A stretch of DNA of 64,000 bases from Gemmataceae bacterium. Lineage in GTDB: Bacteria > Planctomycetota > Planctomycetia > Gemmatales > Gemmataceae. The stretch spans positions 714,655 to 778,654 of the forward strand of contig LR594584.1 in NCBI GenBank assembly GCA_901538445.1, given 5' to 3'. The translations under genes and the position numbers were made by a program. Of the stretch, positions 26,112-35,227 are shown piece by piece; the first letter of the stretch is position 1, and each line of letters opens with the position of its first letter. The notes below the pieces were generated by a model. The model ran no database searches, was not told where the DNA came from, and worked only from the letters and a program-made list of their open reading frames with translations.

Positions 26112-26881
26112 CCGCCCCCGCCCCCCGCGACTCGTGGACCCTCGACACGGCGAACATCGGTCGCCGCGTGCTGCTCTTCGACCGGCTCGACAGCACCAAC
26201 ACGACCGCCGCTGAACTCGCCGCGCAGCACGAGAGCGGGCTCGTGGTCGCCGCCGACTACCAGACGGCCGGCCGCGGGCAGTACGGCCGCGTGTGGCAGT
26301 CGCGGCCCGGCAGTTCGCTCCTCGTGTCGGTCGCCCTGCGGCCCCCGCCGGAGTTGTGCCGGCCGGTCGTCCTCACCGCACTCGCGGCCGTTGCGGTTGG
26401 CGAGGCGGTTCTCGCACTCACCGGCGTACAGGCCCGCATCAAGTGGCCCAACGACCTCCTGGTTCGCGGCAAAAAGGTGTGCGGGATTCTGATCGAGAAC
26501 ACCACGGCCGTCGTTGTGGGCATCGGGCTGAACCTGACGCAGACGGTCGAAGAGTTCGCCGCCGCCGGACTCCCGGACGCGACCTCGCTCGCGATCGTGG
26601 GCGACCGCCCGATCGACGCGGCGGCCGCGGCCGAAGCAGTCGTTCGCAAGCTCGACTCCGAGTACGGGCGGCTGCTGGCCGGCGAGCGGGTCGCGGTCGA
26701 GGCCGACTGGAAGTGGCGGATCGGGTTGCTCGGCCGGCCGGTCGCGGCCGAGCTTTCCGACGGGTCCGTGGTCACCGGGCGGCTGCACGAGATGAGCTTC
26801 GACGGGCTGGAACTGGACACCGGCGACTGCGGCTATCGAGTGCTGGTGCCGGAGACGGTCCGCCAACTGCGGCCGCTGTGA
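26108..26881 (+). CDS. birA: Biotin--protein ligase, catalytic type without DNA-binding domain
   Basis: This 257-residue enzyme attaches biotin to carboxyl carrier proteins. It starts at a GTG overlapping the nadC stop by 4 bases. The biotin/ATP site is seen in RLDSTNTTA, QTAGRGQYGRVWQS, GSSLLVSVALRP and IKWPNDLLVRGKKVCGILIE. The short C-terminal SH3-like domain contains ELSDGSVVTGRLHEMSFDG. There is no N-terminal helix-turn-helix, so unlike E. coli BirA it should not repress biotin genes. Confidence 0.95.
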   Translation: MTAPAPRDSWTLDTANIGRRVLLFDRLDSTNTTAAELAAQHESGLVVAADYQTAGRGQYGRVWQSRPGSSLLVSVALRPPPELCRPVVLTALAAVAVGEAVLALTGVQARIKWPNDLLVRGKKVCGILIENTTAVVVGIGLNLTQTVEEFAAAGLPDATSLAIVGDRPIDAAAAAEAVVRKLDSEYGRLLAGERVAVEADWKWRIGLLGRPVAAELSDGSVVTGRLHEMSFDGLELDTGDCGYRVLVPETVRQLRPL

Positions 26882-26952
26882 TACAGGCCCCTTGCTTGTG
26901 TCCCATTTTTCGGTGGCACATGCCTCCAGCCCGATGGCACTGGGTTTGTCTT

Positions 26953-27085
26953 CTGGAGCTGGCCTCTGTGAGGCCGGCGCTTCGGGGATTCCGTAGGCGT
27001 CCGGGGTCACAGACCCCGGCTCCAGCAACGAACCAAGTGCCATTAGGCTTCTGGCCTGTGTTCGCGTTCACAGGCCAGAAGCCTA
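26953..27085. repeat. Two tandem inverted repeats between birA and helicase
   Basis: A degenerate family B pair (26953-26977 with 27001-27025, sharing GGCCTCTGTGAGGCCGG-like arms) is followed by a perfect 17-bp pair, TAGGCTTCTGGCCTGTG at 27044-27060 with its complement at 27069-27085. They lie between converging birA and the DEAD-box gene and probably act as a two-way terminator. Nothing else is seen in the gap 26882-27139. Confidence 0.8.
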
Positions 27086-27139
27086 TGCCACCAAACGCAA
27101 TGCGACACCACCAGCGGGTTCATCTCTGAGGCGAGCCCC

Positions 27140-28837
27140 TTACCGGCCGCGGTCGCGGCGGACGGCCACGCGGCGGCCGCGCATCCGCACCCCGTTGAGT
27201 GCCTCGACCACGAAGTCGGCCGCCTCCTCGGGCACCTCGACCAGCGAGAACCGGTCGGTGACCTCGATGCCGCTGATGTCGCGGCCCGGGAGCCCGGCCT
27301 CGTTGGCGATCGCGCCGACGAGGTCGCGAGGGGTGATCCCGGCCTCGCGCCCGAGGCTGATGAACAGCCGGGCCATGCCGGGGGCCGGGCCGCGGGGGCC
27401 GGGCCGCCGCGGGCCGTAACCGGGGCCGGGGCCGCGGTCGAACCGCTGCTCCTGGGGCGGGGGCGCGACCGGAATGTCCGCGTCCTCGACGTCGCCGCCC
27501 TCGGCCCGGTGGGCGAGTTTCACGGCCGCCAGCGCGACGTCCATCACGTCGAACTCGCCGGACAGCGCCTCGACCACCACGCGGAACCGGTCCAGGTCGC
27601 CCTCGACGATCGCCCCGCGGAGCGCCTCGCGGGTGAGTTCGAGCCGGCGGGCGCGGAGGTCCGCCACGGTCGGGAGCCGGGCCGCCTCGATCCGCTGCCC
27701 GGTCGCGCGCTCGATGTTCCGCAGCATCCGGTGCTCGCGGGGCTCGGCCAGGGTGATCGCGACCCCCTCGCGGCCGGCCCGCCCGACCCGGCCGATCCGG
27801 TGGACGTAGGCCTCGATGTCGCACGGGACGTGGAAGTTGACCACGTGGGTCAGGTGCTCGACGTCGAGGCCGCGGGCGGCCACGTCGGTGGCGATGAGCA
27901 GGTCCGCGGTGCCGGCCCGGAACAGCCGCATCACCCGGTCCCGCTGGTCCTGGGCCATGCCCCCGTGGAGCGCCTCGGGCCGGTACCCGCGGGCCGCGAG
28001 CGCCTCGGTGAGTTCCTCGACCTCGGTGCGGGTGCGGCAGAACACGAGGGCCGCCGCGGGGGCCTCCAGGTCGAGCACGCGGCCGAGGGCGGCGAGCTTG
28101 TGCTGCCGGGAGATGATGTACGCGGTCTGCCGGACCTTCGGGGCCTCGCCGGTCGGCACCGCCTCGCGGGCCACGTTCACCCGGGCCGGGTCCGTGAGGT
28201 GCCGCTCGGCGATGGCGGCGATCCGGGGCGGCAGGGTCGCCGAGAACAGCATCGTCTGCCGGCCCTTCGGGGTGCCGCTGAGGAGCGCCTCGATGTCCTC
28301 GGCGAACCCCATGTCGAGCATCTCGTCGGCCTCGTCGAGCACGACGGCGGTGACGTTCGCGAGGGCCAGGGTGCCGCGGCGGACGTGGTCGAGCGCGCGG
28401 CCGGGGGTCGCGACGACCACCTCGATGCCCCGCTCGAGCGCCCGCAACTGCTGCCCCATCGCCTGGCCGCCGTAGATCGGCAGCACGCGGACCCCGAGCG
28501 ACCGCCCGTACTTGTGGACCGCCTCGGCGACCTGCATGGCGAGTTCGCGGGTCGGGACCAGGATGAGGGCCGCCGGCCGGGCCTTCGGGGCGTCGGGCCG
28601 CGTCAGCCGGTGGAGCAGCGGGAGCGCGAACGCGGCCGTCTTGCCGGTCCCGGTGGCCGCCCGGCCGACCATGTCGCGGCCGGTGAGCAGCACCGGGATC
28701 GCCTCGCGCTGGATCGGCGTCGGCTCCTCGTACCCGAGTTCGGTCAGCGCCGCGACCAGGCGAGGGTCGAGCCCGAGGGCGGCGAACCCGCTCACGGTTT
28801 CGGGCTCCGGCGTGGCAACGGTTTCGGTTTCGGCCAT
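27140..28837 (-). CDS. DEAD-box RNA helicase with DbpA-type RNA-binding domain (DeaD/CsdA-like)
   Basis: This protein of 565 residues starts at the ATG 28835-28837 (MAETETVATPEP). Helicase motifs are YEEPTPIQ, AATGTGKT, PTRELAMQ, TPGRALDH, VLDEADEMLDMGF, FSATLP and HRIGRVGRAGREG. A linker region follows, and residues about 485-565 form a DbpA/RRM-like domain (ARLFISLGREAGITPRDLVG, GIEVTDRFSLVEVPEEAADF, GVRMRGRRVAVRRDRGR). This layout matches cold-shock helicase DeaD and DbpA, acting in ribosome assembly. The segment before the RNA-binding domain is rich in Gly, Pro and Arg. Confidence 0.94.
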   Translation of the reverse strand: MAETETVATPEPETVSGFAALGLDPRLVAALTELGYEEPTPIQREAIPVLLTGRDMVGRAATGTGKTAAFALPLLHRLTRPDAPKARPAALILVPTRELAMQVAEAVHKYGRSLGVRVLPIYGGQAMGQQLRALERGIEVVVATPGRALDHVRRGTLALANVTAVVLDEADEMLDMGFAEDIEALLSGTPKGRQTMLFSATLPPRIAAIAERHLTDPARVNVAREAVPTGEAPKVRQTAYIISRQHKLAALGRVLDLEAPAAALVFCRTRTEVEELTEALAARGYRPEALHGGMAQDQRDRVMRLFRAGTADLLIATDVAARGLDVEHLTHVVNFHVPCDIEAYVHRIGRVGRAGREGVAITLAEPREHRMLRNIERATGQRIEAARLPTVADLRARRLELTREALRGAIVEGDLDRFRVVVEALSGEFDVMDVALAAVKLAHRAEGGDVEDADIPVAPPPQEQRFDRGPGPGYGPRRPGPRGPAPGMARLFISLGREAGITPRDLVGAIANEAGLPGRDISGIEVTDRFSLVEVPEEAADFVVEALNGVRMRGRRVAVRRDRGR

Positions 28838-28905
28838 GTGTGCGACCCCGGGCGAGTACCTGTGTCCGAACCGGACCCGCGTTCGGTATCGCGTGTGGGA
28901 ATGAA

Positions 28906-28935
28906 AACAGCCCCTCGAAAAAACGAGGGGCTGTT
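28906..28935 (-). terminator. Rho-independent terminator of tRNA-Met
   Basis: AACAGCCCCTCG and its complement CGAGGGGCTGTT pair over 12 bases around a six-base A loop. On the minus strand the stem is followed by TTTTC, directly after the tRNA 3' end. Confidence 0.85.
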
Positions 28936-28939
28936 GCAG

Positions 28940-29012
28940 TAGCGGGGGCCGGGATTGAACCGGCGACACTTCGCTTATGAAGCGAATGCTCTAACCACTG
29001 AGCTACCCCGCC
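28940..29012 (-). tRNA. tRNA-Met (anticodon CAT)
   Basis: The 73-base gene folds fully: acceptor GGCGGGG with CCCCGCT, D arm GCTC/GAGC, anticodon stem TTCGC/GCGAA with loop TTCATAA, five-base variable loop, and T arm GCCGG/CCGGC with TTCAATC. The anticodon CAT is at 28977-28979. The anticodon stem lacks the three G:C pairs of initiator tRNA, so elongator Met is favoured; an Ile tRNA with lysidine cannot be excluded. The first pair is G1-U72. CCA is not encoded. Confidence 0.92.
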
Positions 29013-29213
29013 TCGTCAGAATCAATTTACAGCGTCCCCGCCGACTGACAAGACACACAACCCGCAACTCGGTTCGCCCCGGCCCGCACATCCCGAATGC
29101 CCGGTCCGACTTCTGCCCGAAATTGCCTTTCGGAACCACCCGCGCACGCGGTAATCTGAACCCAACTCGCACCACCGCCGCCGAAGCGCCCTTCCCGGAG
29201 ACGCTCTCCCACC

Positions 29214-32200
29214 ATGCGCACCGCCACCATCCCCGCGCTCCTGCTCGCGCTCTACTTCGCCCCCGTCGCCCCGCACGCCGCCGCCGCCCCGCCGCAACCG
29301 GCGGCCGACTTCGCGCAGCCGCAGTCGCCGCCGAAGCCCGAGCCGTTCCCCATCAAGATGGTCGATCAGGGCGAGTTCAACCCCGCGCTCAAAGGGTACT
29401 TCCTCCCCGAGGGGTTCAAGCTCGAAGTGGTGATCTCCGAGCCGGACACCATCAATCCCGTCGGCATGACGTTCGGCCCGGACGGGACGCTGTACCTGAT
29501 GGAGTGGCGGCCCGACCCGGTGACCGGGGACAAGTGGTTCGAGGTCAAGGAGACGTTCCGGTACAAGGACGGCACGGCGCGGCAGGTCGCGACGATGAAG
29601 AAGTTCACGACCGACCTCATCAAGCAGTTCAAGCCGAACGCGAAGGGCACGTTCGACCCGCCGAAGGTCATCATCGCCGAGGAGCTGCCGTCCACGGTGA
29701 TGTACCACGAGGGGTGGCTGTACGTCACCGGCCGGGGCACGGTGCGGCGGTGGCGGCAGGGCGCCCAGGCCACGACCGGGGCCGGCGCGCCGAACCGCCC
29801 GGCCAACGCCAGCGACCCGTGGACCCTCCGCGAGACCATCGCGCAGGGCTTCTGCGGGTTCCACCACCACCAGGTGTCGGGCCTGACGATCGGCAACGAC
29901 GGGATGCTGTACCTCACCAGCGGGGACGACGACAACTACGCCGAGGGGTCCGACGGGAGCCGGGCGACGGTCCTCCGCACCGGGGCGGTGTTCCGGTGCA
30001 ACCCGGACGGCTCGAACCTCGAAGCGTTCTCGATGGGCTACCGCAACCCGTACCGCGACCTCGCCTACGACGACCGGTTCAACCTGTTCCACGTCGACAA
30101 CGACCAGGAGGACGGCAGCAAGTTCCAGGGGTGCCGACTCATGCACGTCGCCGAGGGGACCGACTTCGGCTGGCGGCTCATGAACGGGGCCCGGTGCTGC
30201 CGGTCCGACTTCACCCGCGGGGCCGTCGCCGGCGAGTTGCCCGGGAAGGTGCCGCCGATGCTCAAGACCGGCCGCGGCTCGCCCGCCGGACTGCTCATCT
30301 ACAACGACACGTACCTGCCCGAGCCGTACCAGGGGCTCCTCTACTACCCGGACGTGTACCGGAAGCTGATCCGGGCGTACAAGGTCGCGCCGGCCGGCGC
30401 GACGTTCAAGGTGACCGGCGAGTTCGAGTTCATGCGGAGCACCGACCCACTGTTCCGCCCGTGCCAGATGGTCACCGGCCCGGACGGCGCGATCTACGTG
30501 TGCGACTGGCGGACCGACTCGGGCGGGGCCGGCAAGCTGTCCGGCGACGGCCAGCACGGCCGCGTGTACCGCATCACCTGGGCCGGCACCAAGGAGACGC
30601 CGGCGATCGCGCGCCGCGGCATGGATAGCTGGGCGAAGGTCCAGCAACTCCCGGACGACAAGCTGGTGGACGCGCTCGCGCTCCCGGACCTGACCGACCG
30701 CGTCGAGGCCCGCAAGGAACTCGTCCGCCGCGGCCCGAAGGCCCGCGACCTCGTCCTGAAGAAGCTCGTGTCCGGCGGGTACGAGCCGGAGGCCCGGCTC
30801 CCGGCGCTCGGCGTCCTGCTCGCGCACTGGAACGCCGACGTCGAGGACGTGTGCCGGCTCCTCGCGACGAACGACGGCTCGACGGACGTGCGCCGCATCG
30901 CGCTCGACGGCCTCGGGCTGCACGCCAAGCCGAAGGACGGCCGCGCGATCGAGACGCTCGTGCGGGCCATCGGCGACCGCGAGCCGGCCGTCCGCCGGGC
31001 CGCGGCAATGGCGCTGGGCCGCGTCGGCGGCGAGGCCGCACCGGGCGCGCTCATCAGCGGCTACCTGGCCGACCACGACGGCGACCCGTACCTCCGCGAC
31101 GGCTACCTCCGCGCCCTGGAGCGGCTCGGCAAGCCGGGCATCGAGGCGCTGCTGTCGCTGGCCGCGTCCGGCGACAAGGAGCGCGAGGGGGCGGTCGAGG
31201 CGTTCCTCACGCTCCGCACCAAGTCGGCCGCCGACGCGCTGCCCGAGCTGCTCCTGCGGCCCGACCTCACGGTCCCGCAGCGCGAGGCCCTGATCCGCTC
31301 GTTCACCAACTACCAGTTCGACCCGCCGCTGTCGCTCGACCCGCTCGCCGACTTCCTCGCCCGCCGCCCGAACGAGCCGGCGAGCGTCGTGCAGGCGGCC
31401 GTGGAGGTGTTCGCCGCCAACGGCCAGAACAACCCGAAGGCCGTGGCGTTCGTCCTGGGGCTGCTCGCCAAGCCCGAGGAGGCGACGCGGCTCGTCGCCA
31501 TCAAGGCGATCGAGGAGACCCGCATGACCGCGGCGTCGCAGAACCTCGCCCAGGCGCTCACCACCGAGAACCGGTCCGAGGCCGAGCGGGTCGCGATCCT
31601 CAGGGCGCTCCGCGTCCTGGGCGACAAGAGCGTGGTCTCGAACCTCCAGTCGCTGCTGACCGGCGACACCCCCGCGACGGTGAAGGCCGAGGCGCTGCGG
31701 TCGCTCGCGGGGCTCGACATCGCCGCCGCCCGCGGCACCGCCGAGAAGCTCCTCGACCAGTCCGACGAGAAGTTGCTCGCCGAGGCGGTCATCGTCCTCG
31801 CCAGCACCAAGCCCGGGGCGAAGCTGATCGCCGAGCGGTTCGTCGCCAAGAAGCTCCCCCGCGACTTCTTCCCGCAAGTCACCGACGCTCTCAAGAAGTT
31901 CGGCGACGACCCGGTCATGGCCAAGCTCCAGGCCGAGGTGCTCCGCGGCGGGCTCCTGCTGTCGCTGGAACCGGGCCAGATCGACAAGGTCCGCAAGCTC
32001 GTCTCCGAGAAGGGCGACCCGAAGAAGGGCCGCGAGCTGTACCTGAACACGAAGCTGCTCGCGTGCGCCGCGTGCCACCGGCTCGAGGGGGTCGGCGGGA
32101 GCGTCGGCCCGGACCTCACCCGCGTCTGGGACACGATGACCGTCGAGAAGATGCTCGAGTCGATCGTCGAGCCGAGTAAGGAGATCAAGGAGGGGTTCCA

Positions 32201-32900
32201 GACGTACCGGGTCACCACGGCCGACGACCAGGTCATCACCGGGCTGAAGATCAAGGAGGACGCGAAGGAGGTGGTGCTGCGGGACGCCAACGGCCGCGAC
32301 GTCCGGGTCGCGAAGGCCGACGTGGTCTCGCTCGCCCCGTCGAAGGTGTCGCTGATGCCCGACAACGTCGTCGCGCAGTTGAACTACGAGCAGTTCATTG
32401 ACCTGCTCGCGTTCCTCAAGAGTCGCAAGGAGCAGGAGGGGCTGCGGGGGCAGGTACTCGAGGCCGCGGTGGTGGGCGGGTTCCCCGCGGACGTGAAGGC
32501 CGACAAGCCCGAGGTGAAGACCGACGCCGCGTGGAAGCTGGTCTCCGCCGAGCCGAGCGGCAAGCTCGACCTGTCACCCGTGCTGACCGGCGACGGCGGC
32601 GCGTACCTTCGGGCCTACGTGTTCTCGGAGAAGAAGCAGTCGGCGGCCGGCACGGTCGCCACGGCCGGTGCGGTGCGGCTGTGGGTCAACGACGCGGCGG
32701 CTCTGAGTCCGGTCGCAGCGGCTGCGAACGGTGCGGTCGTCGAGACGCCGTTCACCGCGGAGTTGAAGCCGGGCTGGAACGTGCTTCTGGTGAAGCTGGC
32801 GAGCGCCGGCAAGCCGGCGACCCTCGCCATCCGCCTGACGGGCGACGGCCTGCGAACGGCCGGCACCCAGGCGGAACTCCCGCCTCCGAGTGGAAAGTGA
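29214..32900 (+). CDS. PVC-type haem-binding propeller protein with HEAT repeats and cytochrome c domain
   Basis: This secreted protein of 1228 residues has a signal peptide (IPALLLALYFAPVAPHAAAA). Residues about 60-460 form a glucose-dehydrogenase-like propeller with planctomycete hallmarks (INPVGMTFGPDGTLYLMEWR, CGFHHHQVSGL, YRNPYRDLAYD, GPDGAIYVCDWRTDSGG). Residues about 470-890 are HEAT-like helical repeats (RRAAAMALGRVGGEA, AILRALRVLG). Residues about 930-1075 form a cytochrome c domain with CAACH at 951-955. The last 120 residues are a beta-rich domain (LRAYVFSEKKQSAAG, VRLWVNDAAALS). Proteins of this type are thought to oxidise sugars or alcohols and pass electrons through haem, but no substrate is known. 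There is no close partner gene. It is probably monocistronic, ending in a 21-bp hairpin. Confidence 0.93.
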   Translation: MRTATIPALLLALYFAPVAPHAAAAPPQPAADFAQPQSPPKPEPFPIKMVDQGEFNPALKGYFLPEGFKLEVVISEPDTINPVGMTFGPDGTLYLMEWRPDPVTGDKWFEVKETFRYKDGTARQVATMKKFTTDLIKQFKPNAKGTFDPPKVIIAEELPSTVMYHEGWLYVTGRGTVRRWRQGAQATTGAGAPNRPANASDPWTLRETIAQGFCGFHHHQVSGLTIGNDGMLYLTSGDDDNYAEGSDGSRATVLRTGAVFRCNPDGSNLEAFSMGYRNPYRDLAYDDRFNLFHVDNDQEDGSKFQGCRLMHVAEGTDFGWRLMNGARCCRSDFTRGAVAGELPGKVPPMLKTGRGSPAGLLIYNDTYLPEPYQGLLYYPDVYRKLIRAYKVAPAGATFKVTGEFEFMRSTDPLFRPCQMVTGPDGAIYVCDWRTDSGGAGKLSGDGQHGRVYRITWAGTKETPAIARRGMDSWAKVQQLPDDKLVDALALPDLTDRVEARKELVRRGPKARDLVLKKLVSGGYEPEARLPALGVLLAHWNADVEDVCRLLATNDGSTDVRRIALDGLGLHAKPKDGRAIETLVRAIGDREPAVRRAAAMALGRVGGEAAPGALISGYLADHDGDPYLRDGYLRALERLGKPGIEALLSLAASGDKEREGAVEAFLTLRTKSAADALPELLLRPDLTVPQREALIRSFTNYQFDPPLSLDPLADFLARRPNEPASVVQAAVEVFAANGQNNPKAVAFVLGLLAKPEEATRLVAIKAIEETRMTAASQNLAQALTTENRSEAERVAILRALRVLGDKSVVSNLQSLLTGDTPATVKAEALRSLAGLDIAAARGTAEKLLDQSDEKLLAEAVIVLASTKPGAKLIAERFVAKKLPRDFFPQVTDALKKFGDDPVMAKLQAEVLRGGLLLSLEPGQIDKVRKLVSEKGDPKKGRELYLNTKLLACAACHRLEGVGGSVGPDLTRVWDTMTVEKMLESIVEPSKEIKEGFQTYRVTTADDQVITGLKIKEDAKEVVLRDANGRDVRVAKADVVSLAPSKVSLMPDNVVAQLNYEQFIDLLAFLKSRKEQEGLRGQVLEAAVVGGFPADVKADKPEVKTDAAWKLVSAEPSGKLDLSPVLTGDGGAYLRAYVFSEKKQSAAGTVATAGAVRLWVNDAAALSPVAAAANGAVVETPFTAELKPGWNVLLVKLASAGKPATLAIRLTGDGLRTAGTQAELPPPSGK

Positions 32901-32902
32901 TT

Positions 32903-32962
32903 AGTGGACAGTGGGCAGTGAAGACACCGAGTACCGGTCGCCTTCACTGCCCACTGTCCACT
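32903..32962. terminator. Perfect 21-bp inverted repeat
   Basis: Arms at 32903-32923 (AGTGGACAGTGGGCAGTGAA plus G) and 32942-32962 are perfectly complementary with an 18-base spacer. It begins 3 bases after the haem-protein stop and lies between converging genes, so it can serve both. Confidence 0.75.
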
Positions 32963-32977
32963 GTCTACTACCCACTA

Positions 32978-33199
32978 TCAGATGATGCCGCCGTGGATGC
33001 GTTCCGGCGTCAGGTGGCTCGGCTGGTCGTTGAACCAGAACCGCCGCCACTCGTTCTTGATCTGTCGCAGGTCTTCCGACTGGTACAGCAACTGCTGCAT
33101 CCGCTCGTCCGGGTTGCTCGAGTACTGGTTGAGCAGGCAACCGGAGTTCGCCGCCAGAGCGGTGACCGCGAACACCCCCAGAATCAGCTTGCGGACCAT
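32978..33199 (-). CDS. Small lipoprotein, conserved hypothetical
   Basis: This 73-residue protein starts at the ATG 33197-33199. MVRKLILGVFAVTALAANSG precedes a cysteine at residue 21, a lipoprotein-type signal although the residue before the lipobox is Asn rather than Leu. The mature part (LLNQYSSNPDERMQQLLYQSE and RRFWFNDQPSHLTPERIHGG) is polar with a predicted helix and ends IHGGII. I do not recognise the family, but the -RFWxxDQPSHLTPERxHGGI- ending looks like a conserved planctomycete motif. A GTG-started extension to 33274 is rejected as it precedes the signal peptide. Confidence 0.75.
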   Translation of the reverse strand: MVRKLILGVFAVTALAANSGCLLNQYSSNPDERMQQLLYQSEDLRQIKNEWRRFWFNDQPSHLTPERIHGGII

Positions 33200-33394
33200 G
33201 ACGGCCTCCGTGGCGGGAGCTTCCCGAAGCCGCACGCGGTGAGCGACCCTGTTCCCCCACAGGGCCGCCCACACGCGAGGGCTGTACCCCTAATATCGGC
33301 ACCGCCCGCACCGCCCTTGAAACCGTTCCGAATTTTCTCACCCGTTTTTCCCGCCCGCCGGCTCGTGTCGCGACTGGTTGCGTGGGTAAGCGCC

Positions 33395-33466
33395 CTGTAG
33401 CCGGCCTCTGTGAGGCCGGTGCCTGGAGAACACCCCAGGCACCGGCCTCACAGAGGCCGGCTACAG
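33395..33466. repeat. Perfect 32-bp inverted repeat, family B
   Basis: Arms at 33395-33426 and 33435-33466 are perfectly complementary with an 8-base loop. The outer 25 bases are the same sequence as the repeat at 13131-13203. It begins after the lipoprotein gene's promoter region and ends 23 bases before the porin stop codon at 33489. Nothing else is evident in 33200-33488. Confidence 0.9.
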
Positions 33467-33488
33467 AGATGAATGAGCGGAACCGGCG

Positions 33489-35144
33489 TCAGTAGTCGGC
33501 GTTGAACCGGATGCCGAGGGCGGTGAAGTCGCCCGGGAGGCGGCCCGCGGTGTCGTTCGGGTTGAAGCCCCGCGACATCCACGCCACGTTCGTCTGCACC
33601 CGGGCGTTCGAGGTCAGGTACCAGTTCACCGCCGCGGTCACCCCGTGGGCGGTGCCGCCGTTGACGCCCGCGTTGGTGAGGTCCACGTAGTCGTACCGCA
33701 CGCCGACCTCCCACGCGCCGGTGTCGAACAGCCACCGCCCGTCCTCGCCCTTCAGGAACCGGAACCGGTTACGCGGCACGACGCGGGCGTACCCGGGCCG
33801 CTCCTTGACGTACCCGCGGTGGTCGGGGGTCAGGAACCGGAGCAACTCGATGTACGCGCCCGAGGCGAAGTACGTGCCGCGGGCCCTCGCCCCGTCCGGG
33901 AGCGTGCCGTCCGGGCCGGGCAGGCCGCCGGTGTAGGCGTTGGTAATCGCGCACAGGGTGCCCTCGGCCGCGAACGTCCACGGGCCGCACGCGCCGGCGA
34001 GTTCGAGGTTGTAGATCTGCTGCCCGTCGCGGCTGAACACGACCCCGGTGTCCACGATGCTCGGCACCTGGAACCCGCTGCCGATGCGGACGTTGGGCCG
34101 GGCCCGGAGCCGCACCGCGTTCTGGCTCAGGTTCCGGTAGCTGGAGTCGAACCCGACGTGGCCCCACAGTTCCGCCTCCTCGTTCCACAGCGGCAGGCAC
34201 GTGACCCGGCTGTCGTACACGTAGTTCCCGTCGCCGAGGGTCGCGAACTGGCGGTTGCTGAACGAGTTCTGCTGGAAGAACCCGAACAGCGTGTACGCCC
34301 GGCCGTCGAGGTACAGGTTCGACATCGTGATGCCGTTCGAGAAGTTCGTGTTGCCGTTGAACGCCTCGAACATCAGCCCGCGCTCCAGCCACACCTGGTA
34401 GTTGTCCGCGGTGGCGGTCACGAAGTTCAGGCTCTCGCGGTGCCGGCCGACGCGGAAGTTGCCGTGGAACGGGAGCTTGGTCAGGCCGATGTACACCTCG
34501 TTGAACCCGGTCGTCTCGGCCGGGTCGAAGTTGGTGAGCACCGGGTTCGCGACCCCGGCGTCGTTCTCGATGCCGAGGGTCCGCTGCCGCAGGTCGGTCG
34601 CGTTGGCGAACTCGTACTGCGCGAAGAACTCGATCTGCTCGTACGCGAGGCCCGACATCCGGAGCCGCGCCCGGCGGAAGTCCATGCCGTCCTGGAGCGC
34701 GAGGTTCGGGTCGACGTAGTTGTTGAACACGCCGATGGACCGCTTCTCGGCCGGGCTCGCCGCGTACCACCCCATGTCGAACTGGATGACGCCGCCGACG
34801 TGCATCTTGAAGTTCTTGTCGGGCGACTCGAACTGGAGCCCGTTGTTCCACCTCGCGGTCATGCGGCGGTCGAGGACGTCCTTGACCTTCTTGTCGGCCT
34901 CGGCCTTCTTCGCCTTCTCCTCGCGGTCCTTGAGCATCTGCTCGACGAGCCGGGTCACGTCCTCCTTCGTCACCGGCGTGGGCGGGGGCAGTAGCTCCGC
35001 ACCCGGCGGCGCGGCTTCCGGCGCGGGATCGGCCGGAGCAACGGGCGGCGGGTCCTGGGCGGACGCGAGCGTGGCGGCGATGAGCGTCGCGAGGAGCGCA
35101 ACCGGCACAGCGCCCGTTCGGCCGCGAGGAAACGGCATGAGCAT
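33489..35144 (-). CDS. Outer-membrane porin of the phosphate-selective O/P type
   Basis: This protein of 551 residues starts at ATG 35142-35144 (MLMPFPRG; a second ATG two codons later is equally possible). The signal is AVPVALLATLIAATLASAQ. A Pro-rich segment and a coiled coil (VTRLVEQMLKDREEKAKKAE) precede the beta-barrel. Barrel strands alternate aromatic residues, for example NNGLQFESPDKNFKMHVGG, DFRRARLRMSGLAYEQIEFF, WTFAAEGTLC and GVRYDYVDLTNAG, ending in FTALGIRFNADY. The terminal Tyr of a final amphipathic strand suits insertion by the BAM machinery. The substrate is uncertain: O/P porins are named for phosphate, but many planctomycete homologues have no assigned cargo. It is divergent from the DUF1080 gene. 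Confidence 0.88.
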   Translation of the reverse strand: MLMPFPRGRTGAVPVALLATLIAATLASAQDPPPVAPADPAPEAAPPGAELLPPPTPVTKEDVTRLVEQMLKDREEKAKKAEADKKVKDVLDRRMTARWNNGLQFESPDKNFKMHVGGVIQFDMGWYAASPAEKRSIGVFNNYVDPNLALQDGMDFRRARLRMSGLAYEQIEFFAQYEFANATDLRQRTLGIENDAGVANPVLTNFDPAETTGFNEVYIGLTKLPFHGNFRVGRHRESLNFVTATADNYQVWLERGLMFEAFNGNTNFSNGITMSNLYLDGRAYTLFGFFQQNSFSNRQFATLGDGNYVYDSRVTCLPLWNEEAELWGHVGFDSSYRNLSQNAVRLRARPNVRIGSGFQVPSIVDTGVVFSRDGQQIYNLELAGACGPWTFAAEGTLCAITNAYTGGLPGPDGTLPDGARARGTYFASGAYIELLRFLTPDHRGYVKERPGYARVVPRNRFRFLKGEDGRWLFDTGAWEVGVRYDYVDLTNAGVNGGTAHGVTAAVNWYLTSNARVQTNVAWMSRGFNPNDTAGRLPGDFTALGIRFNADY

Positions 35145-35227
35145 CGACCCCGGCGTGGGTGTGTACAGAGAGTGACCGCGATTACCTGTGGCGAACGACG
35201 GGGTCAACCCGAGCCGCACACGACACC

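Noticed and set aside
28938-29014. Initiator tRNA-fMet
   Set aside because: The anticodon stem lacks the three G:C pairs, and the first pair is not mismatched C-A.
29022-32078. 1018-codon minus-strand frame
   Set aside because: It shadows the haem/HEAT gene; composition is artificial and no domain is seen, while the plus strand has a signal peptide, propeller and CAACH.
7051-33466. CRISPR array
   Set aside because: The repeats are inverted pairs at distant single sites, not short direct repeats with regular spacers, and no cas gene is present.
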